A stretch of 64,000 nucleotides of DNA from NCBI GenBank assembly GCA_963422415.1, contig OY729430.1:124001-188000 (forward strand), written 5' to 3'. The notes below the pieces were generated by a model. It did not search any database. It worked only from the letters and a program-made list of their open reading frames with translations, and had not been told where the DNA came from. Origin of the DNA: Bin34 sp963422415 (GTDB lineage Bacteria > Chloroflexota > Anaerolineae > Caldilineales > Caldilineaceae). Positions 44,330-52,354 of the stretch are shown here, one piece after another; positions within the stretch are counted from its first letter, which is position 1, and the number at the start of each line of letters is the position of its first letter. The position numbers were made by a program, and so were the translations under genes.

Positions 44330-45364
44330 TTAGATCGCAATGTCCACGCGCCGACCGATCTTGGCGCTTTCCACCGCGCCCAACATCATGGCCAAGCTCT
44401 TGACATTGTCGGTACAGACGGTCTGGGGCTGGACGCCCGTCCGCACGGATGTCAGAAATTCGTCGATCACGCCCGCGTGCAGTTCATGCCGCAGACTGGG
44501 CGACGCGGGCGTCGGCAGAGGAACCGTGGCCCGGAAGAACCCCTCGGCGCCGACTACCGTCTCTCCGGCCATCGTCTCTTCCCCATCCCAGAGGACGCTG
44601 CCTTTGTGCCCCACGCAACGCCAGTCGCAGTTCCAGGAATTGTTCATGCCTTCGGCGCACCAACTGCCGGTGTAGCTGAACACTACGCCGCCCGTCATTT
44701 CAAAAATGCAGAACGCCGCAGCCCCATGGGCAAACCAGGAATTGGCGGGATTCCACTCGTGGCAGTACACCGAAACCGGATCACAGCCCGTAATGAAGCG
44801 GGCCTGGTCAAAAGTGTGGATGGCCATGTCCAGTAGCAGCACATGTTCCATCTCGTCCCGAAACCCGCCAAAATGCGGCCCCAGGAAGAAGTCCGCGGTT
44901 ACGGTAGTCAAGGGCCCTACCGCCTTGGACTGCACCATCTCCCGATATTGCAGGATGGAATTCCGGTACCGCCGGTTTTGAATCACGGCATAGATGCGAT
45001 CGTGGATCTCGGCCGCCTCAATCATGCGGCGGGCGTCGTCCAACGAAGGGGCCAGAGGTTTTTCGCCCAGCACGTGACATCCCAGATTCAAAGCCGTGAG
45101 AGTCACGAGAGGATGGGCGGCAGGGACCGTGCAGTCAAACACGACGTCCGCCCCTACCTCCTGGATCATGGCGCTCAGGTCGGCGCCGGCCGGCACCCCC
45201 TCCAGAGCAAACTCCCTTTGCCGTTCCCGGATGGCCGAGGGCACCAGATCAACCATGCCCACCACTTCCACATCGTCCCGGCGCGTGACGCTGTGCAACC
45301 AGGCACGGCTGATACCCCCGCAACCGACCAATATGGCTCGGAGCGGAATCGACTGCGTATCCAT
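44330..45364 (-). CDS. Gfo/Idh/MocA family oxidoreductase
   Basis: NAD(P)-dependent dehydrogenase of 344 residues with a canonical Rossmann start (RAILVGCGGISRAWL), EKP motif (HVLGEKPLAPSL) and the catalytic His segment LLDMAIHTFDQARF. Start at the ATG 45364; the frame is open 60 codons further upstream but unlike the family there. Probable role is oxidation or epimerisation of a sugar or inositol released by the surrounding glycosidases. The maturase gene follows closely, so they may share a transcript. Confidence 0.9.
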   Translation of the reverse strand: MDTQSIPLRAILVGCGGISRAWLHSVTRRDDVEVVGMVDLVPSAIRERQREFALEGVPAGADLSAMIQEVGADVVFDCTVPAAHPLVTLTALNLGCHVLGEKPLAPSLDDARRMIEAAEIHDRIYAVIQNRRYRNSILQYREMVQSKAVGPLTTVTADFFLGPHFGGFRDEMEHVLLLDMAIHTFDQARFITGCDPVSVYCHEWNPANSWFAHGAAAFCIFEMTGGVVFSYTGSWCAEGMNNSWNCDWRCVGHKGSVLWDGEETMAGETVVGAEGFFRATVPLPTPASPSLRHELHAGVIDEFLTSVRTGVQPQTVCTDNVKSLAMMLGAVESAKIGRRVDIAI

Positions 45365-45497
45365 AGGCAACTTCGCGCTCGGGAGGGCAGAATGTCTATA
45401 GGCAGGCCTAGATGGCCTGTGCAATGGTATCAGGGATCCGCGACATTGCGCACATGACAGATATTTTGCACGGGGCCCTACAGAGGCAAGTGTATCC

Positions 45498-45525
45498 TTG
45501 ATTCGAGAAGGGCTTTTTGTATACT
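45498..45525 (+). promoter_or_regulatory. Sigma70-type promoter of the tandem ferredoxin genes
   Basis: TTGATT (45498-45503) and TATACT (45520-45525) are separated by 16 bp. Transcription would start near 45532, 68 nt before the first ferredoxin ATG. The region is divergent from the Gfo/Idh gene at 45364. Confidence 0.65.
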
Positions 45526-45599
45526 GATGGAAACTCGCCAGCAAACTCCCGTCATTCGGAGGGCGAGGCCTATTACGCGGTCAGTTAAGGAAGAATGCC

Positions 45600-45869
45600 A
45601 TGACCCATGTAATCTTTGACACCTGCATCCGCGATGGCGCCTGCGTGGAGGTCTGTCCCGTGGAATGCATCATTCCCGGCGAACCGGAAGAGGAATGGCC
45701 TTGGTTTTACATTGATCCGGATACCTGCATCGACTGCGGCGCCTGCGTCCCCGAGTGCCCGGTGGATGCCATTTTGCCGGAAGAGGATCTGCCCGAGGAT
45801 CAAGAGTACTGCACCGAGCTGAACGCGCTGTACTTTACGGAAGGGCCAGGCTACTCGGCCCTGGATTGA
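45600..45869 (+). CDS. 2[4Fe-4S] ferredoxin, copy 1
   Basis: An 89-residue bacterial ferredoxin that carries electrons at low potential. Cys clusters are CIRDGACVEVCPVECI (residues 9-24; one spacing is longer than the classic Cys-x2-Cys) and CIDCGACVPECPVDAI (residues 43-58). The protein is very acidic. AGGAAG lies 9 nt before the ATG at 45600. It is the first of two near-identical genes with the same length. Confidence 0.92.
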   Translation: MTHVIFDTCIRDGACVEVCPVECIIPGEPEEEWPWFYIDPDTCIDCGACVPECPVDAILPEEDLPEDQEYCTELNALYFTEGPGYSALD

Positions 45870-45905
45870 CCTTTGCCCCATTCCGGGGCACTTCAAGGAA
45901 ATGCC

Positions 45906-46175
45906 ATGACCCATGTAATCTTTGACGAATGCATCCGTGATGGCGCCTGCGTGGAGGTCTGTCCCGTGGAATGCATCATTCCCGGCGAACCGGAAGCGGA
46001 GTGGCCTTGGTTTTTCATTGATCCGGACACCTGCATCGACTGCGGCGCCTGCGTCCCCGAGTGTCCGGTCGACGCCATCCTGCCCGCCGAGGATCTGTCT
46101 GGCGAACAACAGTATTGCAGGGACCTGAATGCCATGTTCTTCACGGAAGGACCTGGCTATGCAGCTCTGGGCTAG
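45906..46175 (+). CDS. 2[4Fe-4S] ferredoxin, copy 2
   Basis: Tandem copy of the preceding gene, also 89 residues, with the same cluster-binding motifs (CIRDGACVEVCPVECI, CIDCGACVPECPVDAI) and the same C-terminal FTEGPGY. Differences concentrate between residues 28-31 and 60-80. The start at 45906 is fixed by the match with copy 1; the upstream 11 codons are open but not shared. AAGGAAATGCC precedes the ATG, a repeat of the copy 1 ribosome-binding site. Confidence 0.92.
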   Translation: MTHVIFDECIRDGACVEVCPVECIIPGEPEAEWPWFFIDPDTCIDCGACVPECPVDAILPAEDLSGEQQYCRDLNAMFFTEGPGYAALG

Positions 46176-46282
46176 AGGGGAGCGTACACGCTGGGCGGGA
46201 TCCAAGCCAACCGCCGCGCATACGAGCCCCGCCCCGGAATCCCCGATTTGCAAGTCGTCATTCAAGTAGGTACGGAAAGCCC

Positions 46283-47086
46283 ATGGCAACTGAAGAGCAA
46301 GAATGGCAGGACCCCGACTGGGAGGGTGTCCAAAATGTGCTGGTCATCATGGCGCATCCGGACGACCCGGACATCTCCTGCGGCGGCACCGCCATACTTA
46401 TGGGGCGGCAAGGCATCAATGTGCACTACATGATCCTGACCAACGGCGACAAGGGAAACCACAATCCGGAGATCACCCACGGTCAGTTGGTGATGATGCG
46501 CCAGAAAGAGCAACGCGCCGCCGCCGCCGCCAGTGGTGTCAAGCAAGTGTTGTTCATGGGCGAGGAGGATGGGTTTCTGACCCCCAATCGGGAGCTGCGG
46601 GAGCGTGTCACACGCATCATCCGCACGATTCGGCCGGAGATCATCATCTGTCCGGACCCCACCCGTTTCTATGGGGGAAGCGGCTATATCAACCACCCGG
46701 ATCATCGCAACGCCGGCACCATCACGCTGGAGGCCATCTTTCCGGCTTCCGACAACCGCATGTTCTTTCCCGAGATGCTGGACGAGGGATTCCTGCCCCA
46801 CAAGATTCAGCAGCTGTACATTTCCAACTTTGACCAGGGCAACACCCGCGTGGACGTCACCTCGGCCGTCGAGACCAAGATCGAGGCGATCCTGTGCCAC
46901 ACCAGCCAGTTTGGCGACCGGGAGAAACAGGCGACCCGCCGCTGGATGGAGCGATGGGGCGAGGAAAACACAGACGGCACACGTACCCACTGGGAGAAGT
47001 TCCAGGTCCTGAAATTCACGCCCCGCCGTACGGACGAAGAATCCGAAGAGGCGGAGGAGACCGCGCAATCCCAAAAAGATGACTAG
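46283..47086 (+). CDS. PIG-L/LmbE family N-acetyl-sugar deacetylase
   Basis: Zinc-dependent deacetylase of 267 residues. The metal motif AHPDDPDISCGGT and the distal His segment INHPDHRNAG (with an additional P-D-H) define the family, which removes acetyl groups from N-acetylglucosamine conjugates such as GlcNAc-PI, GlcNAc-inositol or bacillithiol and mycothiol precursors. A 35-residue acidic C-terminal tail (DEESEEAEETAQSQKDD) follows the fold. The start at 46283 is chosen as MATEEQEW just before the fold; the frame is open upstream without family similarity. Confidence 0.9.
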   Translation: MATEEQEWQDPDWEGVQNVLVIMAHPDDPDISCGGTAILMGRQGINVHYMILTNGDKGNHNPEITHGQLVMMRQKEQRAAAAASGVKQVLFMGEEDGFLTPNRELRERVTRIIRTIRPEIIICPDPTRFYGGSGYINHPDHRNAGTITLEAIFPASDNRMFFPEMLDEGFLPHKIQQLYISNFDQGNTRVDVTSAVETKIEAILCHTSQFGDREKQATRRWMERWGEENTDGTRTHWEKFQVLKFTPRRTDEESEEAEETAQSQKDD

Positions 47087-47152
47087 GCGGCCTGATGGCC
47101 TGATTCCAAGGCGGACCGGACCGGGCCAAGCCGCGGCGGTCTTGGTGCCAGT

Positions 47153-47187
47153 CAAAAGAAGAGAGCGCACCCTGCAGGGTGCGCTCT
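47153..47187 (-). terminator. Intrinsic terminator of the LysM-L,D-transpeptidase gene
   Basis: A perfect palindrome with 13-bp arms (left arm AGAGCGCACCCTG, 47162-47187 in total) is followed on the minus strand by CTTCTTTTG. It lies about 50 nt beyond the stop at 47234 and may also stop plus-strand transcription from the deacetylase gene. Confidence 0.85.
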
Positions 47188-47233
47188 GGATTCTGGCCAG
47201 GCAGAAACAACAGGATGTGTCGCGGGTCCTGTT

Positions 47234-48712
47234 CTAGTGATGGACCCAGACCTCCATGTCCATCGAAGCGAAGTGATAGAGAGCCTCGGCATCGACCTCG
47301 CGCATGTTCACGCAGCCGTGAGACATGGGCGTGCCGAAGTTGTCGTGCCAATAGGTGCCATGGAGGGCGTATCCTTTGAAGAAGTACATGTTGTGCTTCA
47401 CGTTGTCCAAGGAGTAGCCCGGTCCGCTCATGGTCTGGGAGGGGTTCATGTGCCAGATGCGGAACAGGCCGACTGGGGTCGGATAAATGTCAAGGCCGCT
47501 GCTGATGCTCGTGTGCAGGAACAGTTCGTCGCCATCCCACGCGGTCAGGGTTTGCTCCGAGAGGTCCACTTCGACCCAGCGCCTGCCTAGAAAGCTCGGA
47601 TCGCCGGCCAGATCCAACGGGATCTGCAACTGCTGACCCACTTCCAGCGGATTCTGGGCAGACAGCGCATTGAACTCATAGATCTGGCTGGATTCCACTT
47701 CATACTTGTCGGCGATCTGCGCCAAGGTCTCTCCGGGTCTCACGACGTGCAGGACACTGGAAGGCGGCTTCACGCCTTGCTCGGCCGCCGCGACGGCCGC
47801 TGGCTGTATCGTCGGCTCTGGCGCGGCGGGTGCCGGCTGTATTGTCGGCTCTGGCGCGGCGGGTGCCATGTCGGGAGCCACGAAGGGGGCGGCGCTTTCC
47901 GGTTCGGATCCATCCGAGCGCAAAGGCAGCCGCAGGCTTTGCCCCACCCAAACCGGCGAGTTCAGGTCCAAATCATTGACTTTCAGCAGATCGTCCAACG
48001 GAACGTCAAACTTCATGGCCACGGCGCCCAGCGAATCACCCAGCTGCACGGCGTAGATCTGGGTAGAGGGGGCAGGCGGCGGATCCAGAGCCGCCAGCGG
48101 AGCCGGCTTGGAGGGCAGCGGCACCGTAATGTCCACATTGGGAATGGTCAGGGTTTGTCCGAACTTGATGGAGCTGGCATCCTTCAGTCCGTTGTAAATG
48201 GCCAGAGACTGCCAGGTCAACCCGTACGCACGGGCAATGGAACTCAGAGTCTCGCCGAGCCCGACCTTGTGGTGAACAAGCTGCGGTGGCAGTCGCGTCA
48301 CAGGCACCAACAAGTTCTGATCCACCCAGATCTGGCTGTCGTCGCCAAGGCCGTTGGCCGCCATCAATGTCTCCACCGTCGTGTCGTAGGCGGCCGCGAT
48401 GTCAGGCAAGGAATCCAAGGGCGCGACGACATGAACACCGTACACAGTCTCGTCTGTGGCTTCCACGCTGGGCACCAATATCCGCTGGCCCACAACAAGG
48501 AACTCGGTATTGTCAATGTCGTTGTGGGCGGCCAATTGGGGAATGCCGATGTCAAACCGGCGGGCGATGCTCGCCAAGGTCTCGCCCCGCTGCACTACAT
48601 GCACCTTGTCCAAGGCCAAAACCGGAGCGCTGAACAGCACCAGCAAAAGCAGCGCCAACGCCAAGCTGGACCGCCACCGCGCAAGATGGGGAAAAAGAGA
48701 AGAAAAGGACAT
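47234..48712 (-). CDS. Secreted L,D-transpeptidase with five LysM repeats
   Basis: Cell-wall enzyme that forms 3-3 cross-links or anchors proteins to peptidoglycan. 492 residues. A signal peptide (residues 1-34, ALALLLLVLFSAPVLALD) is followed by five LysM domains (first: VHVVQRGETLASIARRFDIG; later ones around VGLGETLSSIARAYG, VQLGDSLGAVAMKFD and VRPGETLAQIADKYE) that bind glycan. The C-terminal YkuD domain has the catalytic MSHGCVNM with HGTYWHDNFGTP upstream. A short repeated linker APAAPEPTIQP lies before the last LysM. The start at 48712 has GAGGTG upstream and directly begins the signal peptide. Confidence 0.92.
   Translation of the reverse strand: MSFSSLFPHLARWRSSLALALLLLVLFSAPVLALDKVHVVQRGETLASIARRFDIGIPQLAAHNDIDNTEFLVVGQRILVPSVEATDETVYGVHVVAPLDSLPDIAAAYDTTVETLMAANGLGDDSQIWVDQNLLVPVTRLPPQLVHHKVGLGETLSSIARAYGLTWQSLAIYNGLKDASSIKFGQTLTIPNVDITVPLPSKPAPLAALDPPPAPSTQIYAVQLGDSLGAVAMKFDVPLDDLLKVNDLDLNSPVWVGQSLRLPLRSDGSEPESAAPFVAPDMAPAAPEPTIQPAPAAPEPTIQPAAVAAAEQGVKPPSSVLHVVRPGETLAQIADKYEVESSQIYEFNALSAQNPLEVGQQLQIPLDLAGDPSFLGRRWVEVDLSEQTLTAWDGDELFLHTSISSGLDIYPTPVGLFRIWHMNPSQTMSGPGYSLDNVKHNMYFFKGYALHGTYWHDNFGTPMSHGCVNMREVDAEALYHFASMDMEVWVHH
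47802..47867. repeat. 33-bp tandem repeat, two copies, in the LysM protein gene
   Basis: Two adjacent 33-bp units (47802-47834 and 47835-47867) differ at one base. They encode two copies of an 11-residue Ala/Pro-rich linker (APAAPEPTIQP), a plausible site of length change by slippage. Confidence 0.9.
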
Positions 48713-48838
48713 AACACACCTCGCTGTCTGAATCCGGCGCTTCCCACGGGGACGATAGTGTGCTTGCAATGGTTCCCTTACTGGTCGAGACCGGTAAGAA
48801 ACAGGGAACTGTTCCACGCCTGCCACAAATTCAATTGC

Positions 48839-48868
48839 AGTTTCTTGGACCCATTATACCAAGAAACT
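48839..48868 (-). promoter_or_regulatory. Palindromic operator over the -10 box of the LysM-L,D-transpeptidase gene
   Basis: A perfect inverted repeat with 10-bp arms AGTTTCTTGG (48839-48848) and CCAAGAAACT (48859-48868) and a 10-bp spacer. The minus-strand -10 box TATAAT (48853-48858) lies exactly in the spacer, about 135 nt before the start codon. A weak -35 (TTCATC) lies 16 bp upstream of it. Binding of a dimeric regulator here would block the promoter. The regulator is not known. Confidence 0.6.
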
Positions 48869-49032
48869 TTTGATGATGAAGGCCAGCGGCGTCTCCATGT
48901 ACAAAGGGGCCGCCCCAGAACTCGATCGGAATCCCGTACAAGGCAACAAGGGAGCTGTCGCCCATCACGTTTACAGGCGACGCTCCGCCGGGGACGCGAT
49001 CTGGGGGAAACCGCGTCTCCCCCCTTTGTATA

Positions 49033-49115
49033 TAGGAAGGGTGGGATTCGAACCCACACGAGTGTCACCTCGGCGGATTTTAAGTCCGCTGCGTCTACCG
49101 TTTCGCCACCTTCCC
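49033..49115 (-). tRNA. tRNA-Leu (anticodon UAA)
   Basis: The 83-nt sequence folds as a class II tRNA. The acceptor stem is GGGAAGG with CCTTCCT (one G-U pair), followed by discriminator A. The anticodon stem GCGGA/TCCGC encloses the loop CTTAAAA with anticodon TAA. A long variable arm precedes a perfect T-stem GTGGG/CCCAC with loop TTCGAAT. The D-loop has the GG pair in AAACGGTAGACGC. The 3' CCA is not encoded. Confidence 0.95.
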
Positions 49116-49134
49116 ACGGGGTCGTGGCAGGCGA

Positions 49135-49163
49135 ATCTTAGGGATCGATTGGGTCCCTGTCAA
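49135..49163 (-). promoter_or_regulatory. Promoter of tRNA-Leu
   Basis: On the minus strand a consensus TTGACA (49158-49163) is followed after 17 bp by TAAGAT (49135-49140). The mature tRNA begins 20 nt further, leaving a short 5' leader for RNase P. The -35 box is 19 nt beyond the end of the mltG coding region. Confidence 0.75.
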
Positions 49164-49181
49164 CCATTCGGACGGCGAGGT

Positions 49182-50288
49182 TCAGCCAGGAGGCTGCTCC
49201 CGCCCCCGCGCCGCGTTCTCCAAATGCTCGGCGTACGTCTCGGCAAAGTAATGCGTGCCACTGCCATCCAGCTTGGCTACGAAGAAGAGGTAGTTGTGCT
49301 GTTCTGGCTCGACCACGGATTGCAACGCCGCCTGGCCCGGCGTGGCAATGGGCCCCGCCGGCAGACCAGGCACGACATAGGTGTTGAAGGCACTGTCTTG
49401 CAGGCGGACCTTCGGATCGTCCATGTCGTGCAGCCACCAGCTGCGAGTCTGCGGATTGTAGCCCGCGGCATACAGTGTCGTCGAATCTACCTGCAAAGGC
49501 ATTTCCCGCTTGATCCGATTGAGCAGCACTCCCGCGATGCGGGGCATTTCCGTCCTCTGGCCCGCCTCCCGTTGCACGATGCTGGCCAAGATGACAGCCT
49601 CATGCAGGGTCAGATCCGCTGCATTCTGGCCCTGTCGAAACACAGGCATCATCTGTTCCTGAAATTCCTGCAGCTGCTGGGTCACCAACTGCCGGGCCCG
49701 ATCATTTTCCTCGGGCAACAAGTAGGTGGCGGGATACAGATACCCTTCTAGGGAAAACAGCACGGAAGGCGGCGGCAGAAACGAGAACCGCCACCTCCAT
49801 TGGACCAAGGCCGCTTCGGTCTGGGTCAGCTCCAGATATCGCATGCTGCCGCCTAGACCGGACAGGTCCAATTGGGCCGCGGTCTCCTCCAGACGCAATC
49901 CTTCCCTGACTGTAAGCCGTGGGCCAAGACCCAAGCCATGTTGCAAGGCCAAGGCCAGTTCCGGGATGGTCATGCCCGCGCTGAGTTGATACGATCCCAC
50001 TTCCAGCCGGGTGTCCCAACCTTCCACTTCGACATAGCTGGCGAACAGGCGCGGGTCCTCTATGAGACCGGCTTGGGCCAAGGCTTGGGCAATGCTCCAG
50101 GCGCTCTGTCCGGGCCGAACTTCAAATTGCTGCGCCGGAGCGCCCGGCTGCAATGGAACTTGCAGTTCCACCGCATGGCGCGCCACATACCCCTCTGGAC
50201 TGATGGGCAGGCAGCCGACCCCCAGCCAAGTCAGCAAGCATGGACCGAGGATCCAGGCGGCAGTCCAGAGTCGACAGGGCAACCTCAT
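49182..50288 (-). CDS. mltG: Endolytic murein transglycosylase MltG (YceG-like)
   Basis: Cleaves nascent glycan strands and so sets peptidoglycan chain length. The 368-residue protein has an N-terminal hydrophobic segment, then the family core: a catalytic Glu in AVILASIVQREAG, and the motif TYVVPGLPAGPIATPGQAALQSVVEPEQHNYL at about 300-330, ending with GTHYFAETYAEHLEN. The start ATG at 50288 overlaps the stop of the upstream epimerase gene as ATGA, so translation is likely coupled. The first helix (PCRLWTAAWILGPCLLTWLG) may act as a signal anchor. Confidence 0.9.
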   Translation of the reverse strand: MRLPCRLWTAAWILGPCLLTWLGVGCLPISPEGYVARHAVELQVPLQPGAPAQQFEVRPGQSAWSIAQALAQAGLIEDPRLFASYVEVEGWDTRLEVGSYQLSAGMTIPELALALQHGLGLGPRLTVREGLRLEETAAQLDLSGLGGSMRYLELTQTEAALVQWRWRFSFLPPPSVLFSLEGYLYPATYLLPEENDRARQLVTQQLQEFQEQMMPVFRQGQNAADLTLHEAVILASIVQREAGQRTEMPRIAGVLLNRIKREMPLQVDSTTLYAAGYNPQTRSWWLHDMDDPKVRLQDSAFNTYVVPGLPAGPIATPGQAALQSVVEPEQHNYLFFVAKLDGSGTHYFAETYAEHLENAARGREQPPG

Positions 50289-51214
50289 GCAGCCTGGAAA
50301 TTCGGATCCAGTGCACAGGTGCGCCGCAGGCCGGCAGCCAGATCCACTTGGGGTTGAAAATTCAGTTCGGTCCGGGCCTTGGAAATGTCGGCCACAAGTT
50401 GTGGCACCCCTCCGTCCACCTGCATGTTGTGCAGCAGACTCGGAGACTTGCCTAGGACTTCGCCAATGGTCAGCACCAGATTGTCGATGGAAGTGCCCAC
50501 ACCACTCCCAATGTTGATGATCTGACCGTTCAGATTTGTCTGGGTGGCCGCGGCCACAATCCCATCCACCACGTCGTCCACGTAGATGAAGTCTCGGATC
50601 TGGGCGCCGTCCCCGAATATAAGCGCCGAACGCTGGTGCAGGATATCCTGCAGAAAACGTGGCACCACCGGGGCGTTGACGGGTGGAATCAACTGTTGGG
50701 GGCCATAGGCATTGAAAATGCGCAACGCCACCGCATCGAATCCATTGATGCGGGCCAGCGAGAGCAAATAGTGTTCCGCGGCCACCTTGGATACCGCGTA
50801 CGGAACGGTCGGCCGAAGAGGTGCCTCTTCGGCCACCGGCTGTACCGGAAAGGCACCATAGACGGCTGCGCTGCTGGTCAGCACCACCCGCCTGACTCCT
50901 ACGTCCCGACAGGCTTCAAGCAGAGAGACGGTGCCTCCTACGTTTACGGTATTGTACTCTCGGGGATAGTGCGTGGATGCGGGTACACTGACCCGGGCCG
51001 CCAAGTGGAAGACCACATCCACTCCCTGGAGCAGGGACCAGAGCTGAGGAATGTCGTTCACATCCCCGCGCTGCAGAAAGATCTGTTCATGCAAATGATC
51101 CGGGTTGCCGCTGCTAAGATCATCAAGGACTCGCACCAGCCAGCCCATGCCCTGCAACCGATTGGCTAGATGCGTACCGATGAAACCGGCTCCGCCAGTA
51201 ATCAGAGTTTTCAT
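50285..51214 (-). CDS. NAD-dependent epimerase (GalE-like, extended SDR)
   Basis: Nucleotide-sugar epimerase or dehydratase of 309 residues. The NAD motif GGAGFIGTHLANRL, SSAAVYGA, and catalytic YAVSK (at about residue 143) are visible, with RIFNAYGPQQ downstream. Family members interconvert UDP-glucose and UDP-galactose or their uronic acid and GlcNAc forms; the length and motifs do not decide. The gene overlaps mltG by 4 nt and is divergent from the SDR gene at 51332. Confidence 0.88.
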   Translation of the reverse strand: MKTLITGGAGFIGTHLANRLQGMGWLVRVLDDLSSGNPDHLHEQIFLQRGDVNDIPQLWSLLQGVDVVFHLAARVSVPASTHYPREYNTVNVGGTVSLLEACRDVGVRRVVLTSSAAVYGAFPVQPVAEEAPLRPTVPYAVSKVAAEHYLLSLARINGFDAVALRIFNAYGPQQLIPPVNAPVVPRFLQDILHQRSALIFGDGAQIRDFIYVDDVVDGIVAAATQTNLNGQIINIGSGVGTSIDNLVLTIGEVLGKSPSLLHNMQVDGGVPQLVADISKARTELNFQPQVDLAAGLRRTCALDPNFQAA

Positions 51215-51331
51215 TGTCTACGGGATTAAGGAGTACCTGATTCTGCGATCCAACGGCGGAATTGCCTCCGCTTGCCCCATATTACCCTACAATCTCACAG
51301 TGAGGTCTGACGGAATTCACCCACGACAGGA

Positions 51332-52285
51332 TTGGGGTTCTCTTTGACGCGGCGTATTCTCATCACCGGAGTGACAGGCTTCCTAGGGCGTCACTTGGCG
51401 CGAGCCTTGGCCCCTTCCGACGAGGTGTTCGGCGTGGCGCGCGGTGGCGCGCGGACGGCTCCGCCGAATCTGCCCTGTCACTGGCTGCCGGGTGATCTGA
51501 CAAATCCGGGCTGGACCCTGCAAACCGTACGCTCCATCCAGCCCACCCATTGTTATCATCTGGCGGGCCAGAGCAGAGAAAGCGCCAGTTGGACCCAACC
51601 TTGGCATACCTATGAAACCAACCTGCATGGCCAGCTGAACTTGTTGGAAGCATTGGTCGCCCAAGCCCCCGAGTGCCGGACGCTGATCGCCTCCAGCAGC
51701 GCCGTGTATGGCTTCATGCCGAGCCCGGCCCTGAGAGAGACGACTCCGCTGCAGCCGGTCTCGCCTTACGGGATCAGCAAGGCCGGTCAGGATCTGATGG
51801 CACGCCAATATGCGGTCAGCCATGATCTGCCTACGCTGGTGACCCGCAACTTCAATGTAATTGGCCCAGGTCAATCCCGCTCCTTCGCGTTTAGCTCCTT
51901 TGCCTTTCAAATCGTCAGGGCAGAGCGCGGGGAACGACCTGCCGTGCTGGAGACTGGCAATCTGGACGTGGCCCGAGATTTCCTGGATGTACAGGACTTG
52001 CTGTCTGCATGGGACTTGGTGATGACTCGGGGCACGCCGGGCGAAGCCTACAATGTGGGCAGTGGAGTCCAGCGCCAGTTGCGGACGATGGTGCGGATGC
52101 TACTGCAGCAGGCGGAGATCCCGATGGAAATCAAGACCGCGGCCCACCGTACACGAGCGCGCGCCACCGATCCCCCGGCCCTGCAGGCAGATATCCGCAA
52201 ACTGCAGGCGCTGGGGCCGTGGACGCCGCACATCTCTCTGCCGCAAACCTTGGCGAACATCCTCGACCACTGGCGCGCGCAGTGA
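51332..52285 (+). CDS. SDR nucleotide-sugar reductase, Rmd-like (GDP-6-deoxy-4-keto sugar)
   Basis: Extended SDR enzyme of 317 residues. ITGVTGFLGRHLARAL is the cofactor motif, SSSAVYGF and YGISK supply the catalytic Ser and Tyr/Lys. RNFNVIGPGQS and VQDLLSAWDLVM fit the GDP-6-deoxy-D-lyxo-4-hexulose reductase (Rmd) group, and the Gmd gene follows directly, which produces the substrate of that enzyme. Together they would make GDP-D-rhamnose. The start is a TTG at 51332 or 51344; no ATG is available. Confidence 0.8.
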   Translation: MGFSLTRRILITGVTGFLGRHLARALAPSDEVFGVARGGARTAPPNLPCHWLPGDLTNPGWTLQTVRSIQPTHCYHLAGQSRESASWTQPWHTYETNLHGQLNLLEALVAQAPECRTLIASSSAVYGFMPSPALRETTPLQPVSPYGISKAGQDLMARQYAVSHDLPTLVTRNFNVIGPGQSRSFAFSSFAFQIVRAERGERPAVLETGNLDVARDFLDVQDLLSAWDLVMTRGTPGEAYNVGSGVQRQLRTMVRMLLQQAEIPMEIKTAAHRTRARATDPPALQADIRKLQALGPWTPHISLPQTLANILDHWRAQ

Positions 52286-52354
52286 ATTTAGGACCCCTTT
52301 TGCTGCAGAGCGCATTGTAGGATTCAACCGGTCCAGACAAAGAGAACCTGAAGT

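Noticed and set aside
45585..46289. 234-codon minus-strand frame with an internal repeat across the ferredoxin genes
   Set aside because: The repetition simply mirrors the tandem ferredoxin duplication on the plus strand.
51215..51331. Promoters between the divergent epimerase and Rmd-like genes
   Set aside because: TACAAT at about 51288 and TTGGAT/TTAATC on the other strand were considered, but spacer lengths or hexamers are too poor to call.
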